This document shows positions 26,375 through 36,200 of a stretch of DNA of 64,000 bases, in pieces. Where the stretch lies: assembly GCF_002217395.1 (NCBI RefSeq), contig NZ_MUHD01000003.1, positions 52,060 to 116,059 on the forward strand. The letters run 5' to 3'. The notes under the pieces were generated by a model. That model was not told the origin of the DNA, searched no databases, and saw nothing but the letters and a program-made list of their open reading frames with translations. The translations under genes and the position numbers were made by a program. Source of the stretch: Flavobacterium plurextorum (GTDB lineage: Bacteria > Bacteroidota > Bacteroidia > Flavobacteriales > Flavobacteriaceae). How positions within the stretch are numbered: position 1 is the stretch's first letter; the number at the start of each line of letters is the position of its first letter.

Positions 26375-28558
26375 CTACTTCACAATCTCAAAACTACCTT
26401 CCAACATTGTATCTCTTGAATTCGATCCGATTTTCAATGTGTAGTTTCCTTCATAGATCTTAAATTGTTTTGTAGTCTCGTCCCATTTTTGAAGCTCTTT
26501 CAATGGAATTTGCAATGTGATTGTTTTTGATTTTCCTTTAACCAACGAAACACGTTTAAAAGCTTTCAGTTCTTTCAACGGCATTCTATCAACGTTTGGA
26601 TATTCTACATATACCTGAGCTACTTCATCAGCATCATATTGACCTGTATTAAAAATTTCGATTTGCATTGAAATTTCGTCTGAACTCATTGTGACTCTCG
26701 TAGGTCGTTTAACCCAATTGTAGCCAAAAGTGCTGTAACTTAATCCAAAACCAAACGGATATTGTACCTCTTTATCAGAATAGCGATACGTTCTTCCTGC
26801 CATTGCATAACTGTTATAATCTGGTAAATCGCTGAACGATTTGTAAAAGCTAACCGGTAAATGTCCTGATGGAGATACTTTTCCAAAAAGAAGATTTGCC
26901 AAAGCAGTTCCGCCTTGCTCTCCAGGATACCACGCAAAAACAATTGCATCTACATAAGGCTCAATTGCCGAAATATCAACCGCACTTCCGCCTGTTACTA
27001 CTGCTATAAGAGGTGATTTAGTTCCTTTACGAAGCGCTTTTATGTACGCAATATGAGAAGCCGGTAAATCCATGTTTTTTCTGTCTCCTTTTCCATCTGC
27101 TAGAAAAGCATCACCTTCTTCACCTTCATAAACTGGAGTGAAACCAATTACGGCGATCGTCAAATCAGCCATAGAAGCTGCCCAAACACCACCAAAATTC
27201 TTTGTATCGGTAAAGTCGCATCCCATATCATATTCTACACGAGTATCAGGATCAACAGCTCCCGCAATACCTTCTACAAAATTTACAGCTTTATCTGTAA
27301 TTCCGTGATAATTACCTAACAAAGCATCTAGTGAAGCTGCATTTGGCCCAACCACAACCATCGATTTATAATCGTCTTTTTTCAGCGGAAGCAATTTTGT
27401 TTTCTTTTCTCCCACTTCACCATTCTTCAACAAAACCATGCTTTGCTCAGCCATTTTTCGGCTTAGATTTCTGTGATACGTATTTGCAATACTGTCTATT
27501 CCATATTTTCTATACGGATTATCTTCTGCTTTGTCGTAAAATCCAAGTTTAAACTGTGTACGCAATGTTGGTGCTAACGCATTGTCAATATCTTTTTGAG
27601 TAATTAATTTTTGATTTAGTGCATTGATAGCGTCTTTTTGCAATAATCCGCTGCAATCCATATTTACTCCCGCTTTAATTGCTTCTGCAGCAACAGTTAT
27701 GCTGTTTGGCAGGGTTTTATGGCTTTCGTAAATATCCTGAAGTGCCCAACAATCGGTAACAACGTGACCGCCAAACTTCCATTCATTTCGTAAAATATCT
27801 TTTAATAATGTTTTACCTGTACAACATGGCTCAGAATTTACACGATTATAAGCGCACATTACCGTTTCTACTTTTGCATCAACTAATTTTTTGAAAGCGT
27901 ATAAATAAGTTTCTCTCAAATCTTTTTCATCTACAATCACATCAATCGAATGTCTGTTTTTTTCAGGACCGCTATGCACCGCAAAATGTTTGGCACAAGC
28001 TGCCGCTTTCATATATTTAGGATCTGTTCCTTGTAAACCTTTTACATAAGCCGTTCCCATTTTTCCAGTTAAAAACGGATCTTCACCGTACGTTTCTTGT
28101 CCTCTTCCCCAACGCGGGTCTCTGAAAATATTGATGTTTGGCGACCAGAAATTTAGTCCCATATATTGTAAACGACGATCTTTGGCTACAGCCATATTAT
28201 TTTTAGCTCTGGCTTCGGTTGAGATTGCATTTGCCACTTCATTTAATAAGTTATCATTAAAAGAGGCTGCCATTCCTAAAGCTTGCGGAAAAACGGTTGC
28301 TTTTCCTGCTCGTGCTACTCCGTGCAATGATTCGTTCCACCAATTATACTGCGGAATATCTAATCGTTTAACGGCTTTGCTTTCGAATCCTAATAAAGAA
28401 ATTTTCTCTTCAATCGTCAATTGTTTTAGTAAATCGTCTACTCTTTTATCTATTGATAAGTTTGGATTTTTATAAGGATATGTTTTTTGCTGTGCAGAAG
28501 TAATTCCGACACAGAAACAAAAAAACAGTACAAATCGGTAATTTTTTAAGCAATTCAT
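26375..28558 (-). CDS. GH3 beta-glycosidase, possible beta-xylosidase
   Basis: A 727-residue secreted GH3 enzyme with the three standard parts: (beta/alpha)8 domain, alpha/beta sandwich and C-terminal fibronectin-III-like domain. The signal peptide ends near GITSAQQ. Key sites are WWNESLHGVARAG, WSPNINIFRDPRWGRGQETYGEDP, KHFAVHSGPEKNRH and the nucleophile Asp269 in VVTDCWALQD. The TDCWA form resembles xylosidase-type GH3 more than glucosidases (SDW). In plant N-glycans a beta-1,2-xylose must be removed, so beta-xylosidase is a reasonable guess. A CG-centred 12-bp LacI-type box lies 41 bases upstream of the start, suggesting control by the LacI regulator encoded at 54780-55793. Confidence 0.92.
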   Translation of the reverse strand: MNCLKNYRFVLFFCFCVGITSAQQKTYPYKNPNLSIDKRVDDLLKQLTIEEKISLLGFESKAVKRLDIPQYNWWNESLHGVARAGKATVFPQALGMAASFNDNLLNEVANAISTEARAKNNMAVAKDRRLQYMGLNFWSPNINIFRDPRWGRGQETYGEDPFLTGKMGTAYVKGLQGTDPKYMKAAACAKHFAVHSGPEKNRHSIDVIVDEKDLRETYLYAFKKLVDAKVETVMCAYNRVNSEPCCTGKTLLKDILRNEWKFGGHVVTDCWALQDIYESHKTLPNSITVAAEAIKAGVNMDCSGLLQKDAINALNQKLITQKDIDNALAPTLRTQFKLGFYDKAEDNPYRKYGIDSIANTYHRNLSRKMAEQSMVLLKNGEVGEKKTKLLPLKKDDYKSMVVVGPNAASLDALLGNYHGITDKAVNFVEGIAGAVDPDTRVEYDMGCDFTDTKNFGGVWAASMADLTIAVIGFTPVYEGEEGDAFLADGKGDRKNMDLPASHIAYIKALRKGTKSPLIAVVTGGSAVDISAIEPYVDAIVFAWYPGEQGGTALANLLFGKVSPSGHLPVSFYKSFSDLPDYNSYAMAGRTYRYSDKEVQYPFGFGLSYSTFGYNWVKRPTRVTMSSDEISMQIEIFNTGQYDADEVAQVYVEYPNVDRMPLKELKAFKRVSLVKGKSKTITLQIPLKELQKWDETTKQFKIYEGNYTLKIGSNSRDTMLEGSFEIVK

Positions 28559-28598
28559 TATTGAGATTTTAAATTTTATTATCGAGTTTCTTTTTTAC

Positions 28599-28610
28599 TA
28601 AATCGTTTTA
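28599..28610 (-). promoter_or_regulatory. LacI-type operator candidate ahead of GH3
   Basis: TAAATCGTTTTA, a CG-centred 12-mer with 5 of 6 positions symmetric, 41 bases before the GH3 start. It matches boxes upstream of PNGase, SusC and the LacI gene. Confidence 0.6.
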
Positions 28611-28823
28611 TCAATTAAAGCAAATGACTGTATAATTCAGTTAAGCCAATTGTTTTAAAAAACCATAACTTACTTTACTTCAAAGAATAAACATTCTTCT
28701 TTACTACTTTATTTGAAATATTTCAGAAATTTAAAGATAGAATATCTTTTTGATTAAATAATACTCCGATTTTATCTAAATTTAATTTACAATTGCCCAT
28801 ACTTTAAGTTAAAAAATAAAAAA

Positions 28824-28847
28824 GAGATATTTCTTCCGAAATATCTC
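28824..28847 (-). terminator. Terminator hairpin downstream of the (alpha/alpha)6 glycosidase gene
   Basis: A perfect 10-bp stem GAGATATTTC / GAAATATCTC with a 4-base loop, followed on the minus strand by a long T-rich run. With the hairpin at 28904-28936 it forms a double terminator that isolates the GH3 gene from the mannosidase genes upstream. Confidence 0.85.
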
Positions 28848-28903
28848 ACTTACATAAACGCAGTCTTAAGTTAAGGTTATATAAAAACCTACTCCATAAA
28901 AAA

Positions 28904-28936
28904 GGTGAAGTTGATAATTACCTTATCTGCTTCACC
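28904..28936 (-). terminator. First terminator hairpin after the (alpha/alpha)6 glycosidase gene
   Basis: Arms GGTGAAG and CTTCACC with about 19 bases between, followed on the minus strand by a run of seven T. It lies 16 bases past the stop codon at 28952. Confidence 0.75.
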
Positions 28937-28951
28937 CTTCTGTGGATTTTC

Positions 28952-30244
28952 TTATTTATTCAGATTTTCGAACATTACGATTGCAGTGTATAAAACTCCT
29001 GCCTCACCTCTAAAAGTTCCCGATCCTCTTGGCTCATTTTTTATCGAATACCATTCGTAGAAACCGTTATTGTCTTTTACTCGTTTAAGCATTGGCTGTA
29101 CTTCTCTATATGCTTCTTCTACATATCCGTATTTAATTAATTGCTGAATTGTTCGTGCTCCAAACCAAGTCCAATCGCCGCCGTTTTGATAACTGTAAAT
29201 TGGATTCATAATTTTGTTTACAAAATAACCATTTGGATATGGCGGATAAAGCGTTAAGCCTATAGATGGCGCTCCAGCTTCTTTTACTCTTTTTACCATT
29301 TCGTCAAGCGAAGCTTTTACTTCTGCTTTACTCAATAATCCAGCTTCCATTGCAACTGTTGTTCCTCCGAAATAGTAAATATTATTCTCATCAAAATCTG
29401 CAGGAAAAGGTGATCCATTTAAATATAAATGCGGAATATATTTTTGATTTTTAGTATCCCAAAGATATGTTCTTGTGTTTTTAGCAACGTCTGTTTTAAT
29501 TTTCTGCCATTTGTTTTTTGTTGACGGAATCATTTCCATTAAATTATTCAACGCCACAATAAACATAGCATTGTCATAAATATCGCAAGCCATATGCGTA
29601 TTTCCATCAAGATCAACTCCGTAACCATCTTCTGGCTGCACATCGCCCCAATCTGCTGTTGTTGCACCTGTAATTAAGCCGTATTTTGTGGTATAGCGGT
29701 TTTTCATTAAAAAGTCCATAGACCATTCTAACCTTTTTGCAACGGTTTTATCACCTACTTTTTCTGCTAAAATTGATTTATCACCTGTTAATTGAATATA
29801 CTTGTAAACGGCTTGCACCAATGAAGTTTCTTGATCTGTTTCAACAGTGTTTTTATGTGCTGCATATCTTGGTTCTAATTTTGAATAAGAGAAATCTGTT
29901 TCTCCAGCTCCAATTTGCTCTTTAGGAGTATAGCCGTCAATAATGTTTCCGTCATCGCCCTGCATTCTAAAAAACACTAACAGATTCTCTTTTATATCTT
30001 CTTTTTTAGTGACTTGTGCTGCTAATTCAACAAAAGTATTATAATCACGAATCCACACTTCACGGTAACCATCACCAGCATTTACACCAGTTTTAATTAC
30101 TTCTAAAGCTTTCTTTTTTACGAACGCCATATTTTGATCGTTCTTGATTTTCTCCGACATTTTTTTGTCAATCGGCATTTTTGGCTGTGCTGTAAGAGTC
30201 AGCATAAAAGCAAGTGCCGCTGCTGACGAAAGTATTTTTTTCAT
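28952..30244 (-). CDS. Secreted (alpha/alpha)6-barrel glycoside hydrolase, family uncertain
   Basis: A 430-residue protein with a signal peptide (cut near MLTLTAQ). The repeating helical pattern and motifs REVWIRDYNTFVELA, GLITGATTADWGDVQPEDG, ACDIYDNAMFIVALNN, GGDWTWFGARTIQQLIKYG and YEWYSIKNEPRGSGTFRGEAG are those of a six-hairpin glycosidase. Acidic residues in IRDY, TADWGD and YEW are candidate catalytic groups. I cannot assign a CAZy family: it lacks the AMWLRDS motif expected of GH125 and is not a clear GH63, GH37 or GH78. Placed between GH92 and GH3 genes of a mannosidase run, it probably acts on N-glycan or related sugar. Two terminators follow it. Confidence 0.75.
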   Translation of the reverse strand: MKKILSSAAALAFMLTLTAQPKMPIDKKMSEKIKNDQNMAFVKKKALEVIKTGVNAGDGYREVWIRDYNTFVELAAQVTKKEDIKENLLVFFRMQGDDGNIIDGYTPKEQIGAGETDFSYSKLEPRYAAHKNTVETDQETSLVQAVYKYIQLTGDKSILAEKVGDKTVAKRLEWSMDFLMKNRYTTKYGLITGATTADWGDVQPEDGYGVDLDGNTHMACDIYDNAMFIVALNNLMEMIPSTKNKWQKIKTDVAKNTRTYLWDTKNQKYIPHLYLNGSPFPADFDENNIYYFGGTTVAMEAGLLSKAEVKASLDEMVKRVKEAGAPSIGLTLYPPYPNGYFVNKIMNPIYSYQNGGDWTWFGARTIQQLIKYGYVEEAYREVQPMLKRVKDNNGFYEWYSIKNEPRGSGTFRGEAGVLYTAIVMFENLNK

Positions 30245-30303
30245 GTTTATTTAAATTGGAATTATTGTTTATTGTTTTTAGTTCGTTGCGATTCGTTTTT
30301 TTT

Positions 30304-30499
30304 AACACATAGTCCCGACGCTTCAGGATAGATTTTAATTGTAAATAAAGTGTACAAAAAGAAACACATATTTTTTACATAATTGCTTTGTGAATTGTCA
30401 CCCTGAGCGATCCCGAAGCTTCGGTACTATCTGTTAGAAACATGCTTCTTTTTGTATCCTTCTTTACACAACCAAAAAGAAACTATGTTTCTATGTGTT
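30304..30499. repeat. Long palindromic intergenic element, copy B (mosaic)
   Basis: 196 bp with AACACATAG at the left end and CTATGTTTCTATGTGTT at the right. The left arm is interrupted by a TCCCGACGCTTCAGGA hairpin module and the central GACAATTCAC/GTGAATTGTC segment is inverted relative to copies A, C and E. It lies between GH92 (upstream) and the (alpha/alpha)6 glycosidase gene. Confidence 0.85.
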
Positions 30500-30508
30500 T
30501 AAAAAAAA

Positions 30509-32899
30509 TTATGATCCAAATTCACTTGTATTCATTGACGGCGGCGGTGTCATAGTTCCCCATTTAGTATTTGGTTTTGCTCCCATTTCAAAAAATAAGG
30601 TTCCGCCGTCTGTTAGTTTTTTGCGATCAATCCAAGCATTTTCTATTTTCTCTCCGTTGAAAGATGCTGACTGGATATATTTGTTTTTCTTCGAATTATT
30701 TTTTGTTTCTATTATCAGTTCTTCGCCTTTATAATATTTTGAATCGAGTTTAATGGTCACTTTATCAAATAATGGACTTCCAAACTGAAACGTGGGATTC
30801 ATTGCCGCATGTCCCTGAACATCAAACAATCCCATTGAAGCCATTACAAACCAAGCTCCTAATTGTCCTTGATCTTCATCTTGTCCAAATCCGTAACCGT
30901 GAAGTGGTTCAGCGCCATAAAATTCTTCGCAAATGGCGCGTGACCATTTTTGTGTAAGCCAAGGTTTACCTGAATAATTAAATAGAAATGAATGATGCAG
31001 ACAAGGCTGATTTCCGTGATTGTAAAGCATTTCTAATCCTGAAAAACTATCAATTCCGTTTCCTCCGCCAAAAGTCGATTTTTGACTTTCGTTAAACGTA
31101 GTTTCCAAACGTTTGTTGAACAAATCTAAACCTAAAACCTTGATTAATCCTGCAGGATCTTGTGGTACATACCAAGTATATTGATAGGCATTTGCTTCTT
31201 GAAATCCTCTCCAAGCCTGCATTGGATTGAAGTTTTCAATGAATTTTCCGTTTTCATACTTTGGACGAATAAACTTGGTTTCAGGATCAAAAATATTCTT
31301 CCAGTTTCCTGCTTGTTTTGTTAGTTTTTTATAATCTTCGGTCTTACCTAGAGCTTTTGCAAATTGAGAAACTCCGTAAGAAGTGTACGCAAATTCCAAT
31401 GTGTGAGAGGCACCAAAATTAAACACCCAGCCATTTGCAAGTGTGGTATCTTTTGCAGGAATATATCCGTCTTTTACAAAATAAGCCAAGTCGTATTTTC
31501 CTGAACCAAAAGGACGTTTGCTGTAACCTGTTTCGTTTTTATAGGCAATTTTATAAGCTTCTTCTACATCAAAATCTCGAATTCCGCTATTATAAGCTGC
31601 CGCAATCATCAAACCAAAACAATTTGTTTGTACGCCATTTGCGTGCGCTCCAGCTGCTGTTCCGTCGTGTAACCAACCTGTTTCTTTTGCGAAATCAATA
31701 TTCGATTGAAGATATTCACTCAAATAATCTGGATATGCCAATGCCCAAAGCTGTCCTAAATTCCAGAATCCGCCCCAGATTCCGTCTGTGTTGTAATGAT
31801 TGTATTTTGGTTTTCCGTTTCCATCTAGCGGAATTTTACCAATTTTGCCATCATGTCTCGGATAACTTCCGTTAGCATCACTAGCTAATCCACGTCCTAG
31901 AAGAGCGTGATATAAACCTGTGTAGAATTTTACTTTATTAATACTGTCTTTCGTTTCTACTTTAATTCGACCTAACTTTTCATTCCATTTTTCGTGAGCC
32001 GTTTCTTTTACGGCATCAAAAGTTTGTTCTGTTGCTTCGGCTTTCAAATTCAATTTTGCATTTTCGATACTTGTGTACGAAAGTCCCACTTGCATCTCGA
32101 CAACTTCTCCTTTTTTAGTAGCGAAATTGATATACATTCCGTTTCCAATTCCCTTAGTTTCCTTTTGACCGTCAAACGTTTTATCTTCTACAAATGAACC
32201 ATAAGACTGCGGCGTTTTATTAAGCTGAATTACAAAATACATTTTTACACGCTTTTCAGGATCGCAGAATTTCAAATACTCGGGAAAAGTTTCTATTGTT
32301 CCTTCTAATGTATTTTTTCCAGAAAGTTTCATCGTGGCTTCGGTAACACCGCTGCTTTCACCTTGACGATGTCCAATATCAAAAATAATATGTGATGCCG
32401 CAGATTCTGGGAAAGTGTAGCGGTGAAAACCAACTCTTTCTGTCGCTGTCAACTCTGCTTTTATTCCATATTCTTTTAAGAAAACAGAATAATATCCCGG
32501 TTCTGCATATTCTTCTTCTTTATCAAATAATGATCGATATCCTGTTTCTGGTTTTTCTAAAGTTCCCGGCGTAGTCTGTAATTTTCCAGTTATTGGCATT
32601 GCCACCAAACCGCCAATTTGAAACTCATGAAAATGTCCAAATCCTTCAATCGAATTATGTCTATCGTCATAACCGCAAGGTGCCCAGCTTCCGCCGCTTC
32701 CATACGCATTAGTATGCGGAGCCAATTTCGCCATTCCAAAAGGCAGAGAAGCCGGCGTATAAAAAAACCAACGTCCGTGCACGGAACCAATCTGCGGATC
32801 GACCCAAGCTGTTGCATTAAAATCATCCTTTTTCTCCGAGCAAGAAAAAAGCGAAATGACCATTGCGAACAATAGTATTGTCTTTGAAATTGTTTTCAT
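30509..32899 (-). CDS. GH92 alpha-mannosidase, lipoprotein, probably not alpha-1,2
   Basis: A GH92 enzyme of 796 residues when started at Met 32899, where a normal lipoprotein signal begins (MKTISKTILLFA, lipobox SLFSC); the frame is open 7 codons further. It is therefore likely tethered to the outer membrane. Family motifs include WVDPQIGSVHGRWFFYTPAS, EGFGHFHEFQIGGL, GFWNLGQLWALAYPDYL, NHGNQPCLHHSFLFNYSG and GQDEDQGQLGAWFVMASMG. The Gln in HGNQPC replaces the Glu of HGNEPS in the other GH92 of this window, which argues for a different linkage, such as alpha-1,3 or 1,6, by analogy with characterised enzymes. It lies between GH38 and the (alpha/alpha)6 glycosidase gene. Confidence 0.92.
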   Translation of the reverse strand: MKTISKTILLFAMVISLFSCSEKKDDFNATAWVDPQIGSVHGRWFFYTPASLPFGMAKLAPHTNAYGSGGSWAPCGYDDRHNSIEGFGHFHEFQIGGLVAMPITGKLQTTPGTLEKPETGYRSLFDKEEEYAEPGYYSVFLKEYGIKAELTATERVGFHRYTFPESAASHIIFDIGHRQGESSGVTEATMKLSGKNTLEGTIETFPEYLKFCDPEKRVKMYFVIQLNKTPQSYGSFVEDKTFDGQKETKGIGNGMYINFATKKGEVVEMQVGLSYTSIENAKLNLKAEATEQTFDAVKETAHEKWNEKLGRIKVETKDSINKVKFYTGLYHALLGRGLASDANGSYPRHDGKIGKIPLDGNGKPKYNHYNTDGIWGGFWNLGQLWALAYPDYLSEYLQSNIDFAKETGWLHDGTAAGAHANGVQTNCFGLMIAAAYNSGIRDFDVEEAYKIAYKNETGYSKRPFGSGKYDLAYFVKDGYIPAKDTTLANGWVFNFGASHTLEFAYTSYGVSQFAKALGKTEDYKKLTKQAGNWKNIFDPETKFIRPKYENGKFIENFNPMQAWRGFQEANAYQYTWYVPQDPAGLIKVLGLDLFNKRLETTFNESQKSTFGGGNGIDSFSGLEMLYNHGNQPCLHHSFLFNYSGKPWLTQKWSRAICEEFYGAEPLHGYGFGQDEDQGQLGAWFVMASMGLFDVQGHAAMNPTFQFGSPLFDKVTIKLDSKYYKGEELIIETKNNSKKNKYIQSASFNGEKIENAWIDRKKLTDGGTLFFEMGAKPNTKWGTMTPPPSMNTSEFGS

Positions 32900-32952
32900 A
32901 TATCTTAAATTTAATATCAAGGCATTTTTTTTAATTGCAACGGTTAATTTTT

Positions 32953-32971
32953 GACACGGATTAAGCGGATT
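32953..32971. repeat. Half copy of the GACGCGGAT repeat
   Basis: GACACGGATTAAGCGGATT resembles one arm of the palindrome at 23641-23736, without a complete partner. It sits just upstream of long element copy C. Confidence 0.45.
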
Positions 32972-33029
32972 CGCTGTCGCAAAGACGCTGGTTTAAACTG
33001 ATTTTAACCTGTTGTGTGCAATTATTTCC

Positions 33030-33222
33030 AACACATAGAAACATAGTTTTTTATAACCATTTGTCAGGCTGAGCGATCCCGAGGCTTCGAGAGAAGCCCA
33101 TGTGCCAATTGGAAAGCCCTTCGACTTCGCTCAGGGTGACAATTCACAAAGCCAATTATGTGAAAGAAACATGTTTCTTTTCATCTCCCTTTTTAGACAT
33201 AAAATCTATGTTTCTATGTGTT
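33030..33222. repeat. Long palindromic intergenic element, copy C
   Basis: 193 bp with ends AACACATAGAAACATAG and CTATGTTTCTATGTGTT, exact inverted copies. The interior has GTCAGGCTGAGCGATCCCGAG, the arm CTTCGACTTCGCTCAGG and CAATTATGTGAAAGAAACATG. It fills the spacer between GH38 and GH92. Confidence 0.93.
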
Positions 33223-33263
33223 GGATTATTATTTTTTTTGCAATTAAACCCAGCGGGTTAATT

Positions 33264-36200
33264 TTATATCTTCACTATAAACTCTGAAACTCCGCTTCCA
33301 GTCATTTTAATTTCAACTGAATTTGCTTTTTCTTCACCAGTTGTTTTATCTATTATTGTTTTTGGCTGCAAAGATTTCCATACAAACTTGGTTTGCTGTT
33401 CTGATTGTTCTGGATTGAACAAACGCATCAATATTGTGCCATCTTGATTTGGTGTTAAACTGGTAACTACTATTCTAGAATTGGTTAACTCGAATAAATT
33501 TGCAGGCAGTTTTACATCTTCTTTTACAGTCATGGCAATCAATGGCTGTGTAAACTCTGACGCTTCTTTTTCCATTACTGCTCTATCTGTCGTTTCATGA
33601 GGTCGAAGTGCGTATTTAAAGTTTACAATGCCGCTTTGATCAGCTTTATAATTGGTGTGCCAATAATTATTCATTACATATGAAAACCATGTAGAAGTTG
33701 GTTTCTCCGTCTTTTTCCATTCTTTATAATTAGGAACAACCTCTTTTCGTTCGTCAACCATACTGTTTGGTTCGACCAAAGGAGATTCTAAAAGCATCCA
33801 TTGCACTCCTTTATCTCCTGAAGAAACATCCAGCCATCTTCTTCCATAAAGAAAATCCATATTTGATCCTGCCAATTGATCTTTCAAAAACTCAATTGTT
33901 CCGTAACCAGCATCAAGCGTAGTTTTTGTCAATTGCGCATTGAATGGATATCCAAAATGAACGCCTTCTTTGGTACGAATTGCTTTCTTGTCTAAAATAT
34001 TATGTATTAATACTTGATTACTTCCGCTGTAAAGCGAAATAATTCGTTCCAATTTATTAGCTCCAGGTGCATCAGAAGTAATCGAAACTGATGTTACTAC
34101 AGGTCCGTTTTCCAACGTTTTAACCTGAACATTTGTATTTGTTTGAACTTCTTCTGGATTTAAACCAGGAACGTACCAGTAACTATTTAAACCTTGTTTA
34201 TTGAAATCTCCCGCATAGTTATAATCTGAAATCGTTTTTAAATTTGTAATACTTCCGTTGGTTTTATCCCAGCCAAACTCAATTTTTCCGTTAGACAAAG
34301 AATGATCTCCTAAAATAAATTGATTGATGAAGTCCGATTTTGTTTTATCTGTAATTTCATAAAATGCAGTTCCTAAAGCTGGAACATCACTAGCAATAAA
34401 AGCATATTTTCCGTTGCTTAATTGCTGTAATGGTGTAATTTTTCCGTTTGCATCTTTTACAGATTTTCCTTTTACAGTTGTTTCAATAAGCACTAATCCT
34501 GTTCTTTTCCAAGATGATGAATTGAAAACTGCAATTTTCTTGGATTTTGAATTGCTTATGGTTTCAAACAAGTTTTTCTCTAATGCATTGATCTCTGCAT
34601 CTGCGTCAAGCATAAATTGTTTTTTTATACGCCATTGTTCGGTTACAAAGTGAGAATCTGGGTCAGATATACTATTGTGTGCTCCCCAAGTATGTTCGTG
34701 AAACATTATAATATTTCTCCAAGCTTCATAAAAACTCTGTTGATCGTACTTTTTAGGCCGCAACATGGTATAAAGCGTCGTTAACTGCTGCAAACGTAAA
34801 CTGTTGATTCTGTTTTTTCCTTCTTCCTCAGCGGTCGAAAGTGCTCCATCTTCCCAATAAGGCGTCAAATCACCTTTTACAGTTGGTATTTTATCGCCGT
34901 ATTTTTTCTCAAATGCTTCAAACATTTTATCGGCAGTGTTGAGAATTAGTTTTGGAGAAGCATATTTTTCATTCCATTTCTTTACAAAATCAGAAGCATT
35001 AGGTTCGATTGGAGCATTGTCTGCAATAATATTAAAACGCCATTGCACCATATCGTATGGATAATTATTGGCGGTTAATTCATTTAAGTAATCTGCAATT
35101 TTCTTGGCTCCTCTTTCATAAATATCGCCCGGCTGCATACCGTGCCATGACGAATATCCTTTGGCTCCAGCCCAAAACAATACTTTATCTTGTCCAGAAG
35201 GCGACGTCCACCAAACAGGTTTGTCTCCCCAGTTTTTAAGAAAATGACCCGCTCTGTCTCCTCTATACGGATGATCTAATCCCATAAAATTCGAACCTAT
35301 AGAGAAATATTTTACGCCTCCTTTTGAAAGTGCCGTTACGGTTGACCAAGCAAATCCAGGTACATCAGAAATCATTGCGCTGTTTATCGTAAAACCAAAG
35401 TCTTTACGAAGTTTAGCCGCATAATCTGTGTAATGAAACATTTCTTCGGCCTGACTCATTCCGGTAAGCATATTTACATATAATGCCGAAAGCAGAATGT
35501 CGCCATTTTTTACAGCCGCTGTAAATTTCTCTTTTTGAAGCGGTGTCGCAATTTTCAAATAATTTTCGACTGCCCAAATTGATTCAATATTCCATTTAAA
35601 TTTTGCTTCTTCTGGATATGATTTTGTTTTTTCGATCATTTCGAGTGCATCATCAATATTTTTATTGTGCACTTTTACAATCTCAGGCTGTAAATGCGAA
35701 TAACCAATATCAGTATGTGAATGATGCAGTAAGTGAAATTCTCTGTAAACAATAGGTTTAACAACAAAAAAGTCATCTATAAAAGTTTTGCCTGCAAGCT
35801 TTACCTGAACTTTTATATTTTCGCCTTTTGTAACTGCCGCAATCGGAATATCAAAATTGTTCATTCCGTCTTTTGCCGTATAGGTATAGTTTTCTCTTTC
35901 GTTGATTTTTACATTTACAGTTTCGTCTTTACCAAAATGCAAGACACTTAAAGCAAGCGTTTGTGTGCCATTTTTTAGAAGAAAAGGCATTGGAGTAACT
36001 TTTACATTTTCTTCAAATGCAAATTTGAAAGTCATAAACCAATCGTTGCTGTTTTGCTTTTGACCAACAATTTTTATTCGAACAGATTGTCCAGGTTTTA
36101 CTTTATTGACAGGAAGACGCAAGAATGCATATCCTTGAGAATCGCTTGCACCATCTAATTTTATTTGTTGAAATGCTAATGCCGATCCATCATCTGCTTT

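Noticed and set aside
28952..30244. GH125 alpha-1,6-mannosidase
   Set aside because: The expected AMWLRDS-type motif is absent; left as an unassigned (alpha/alpha)6 glycosidase.
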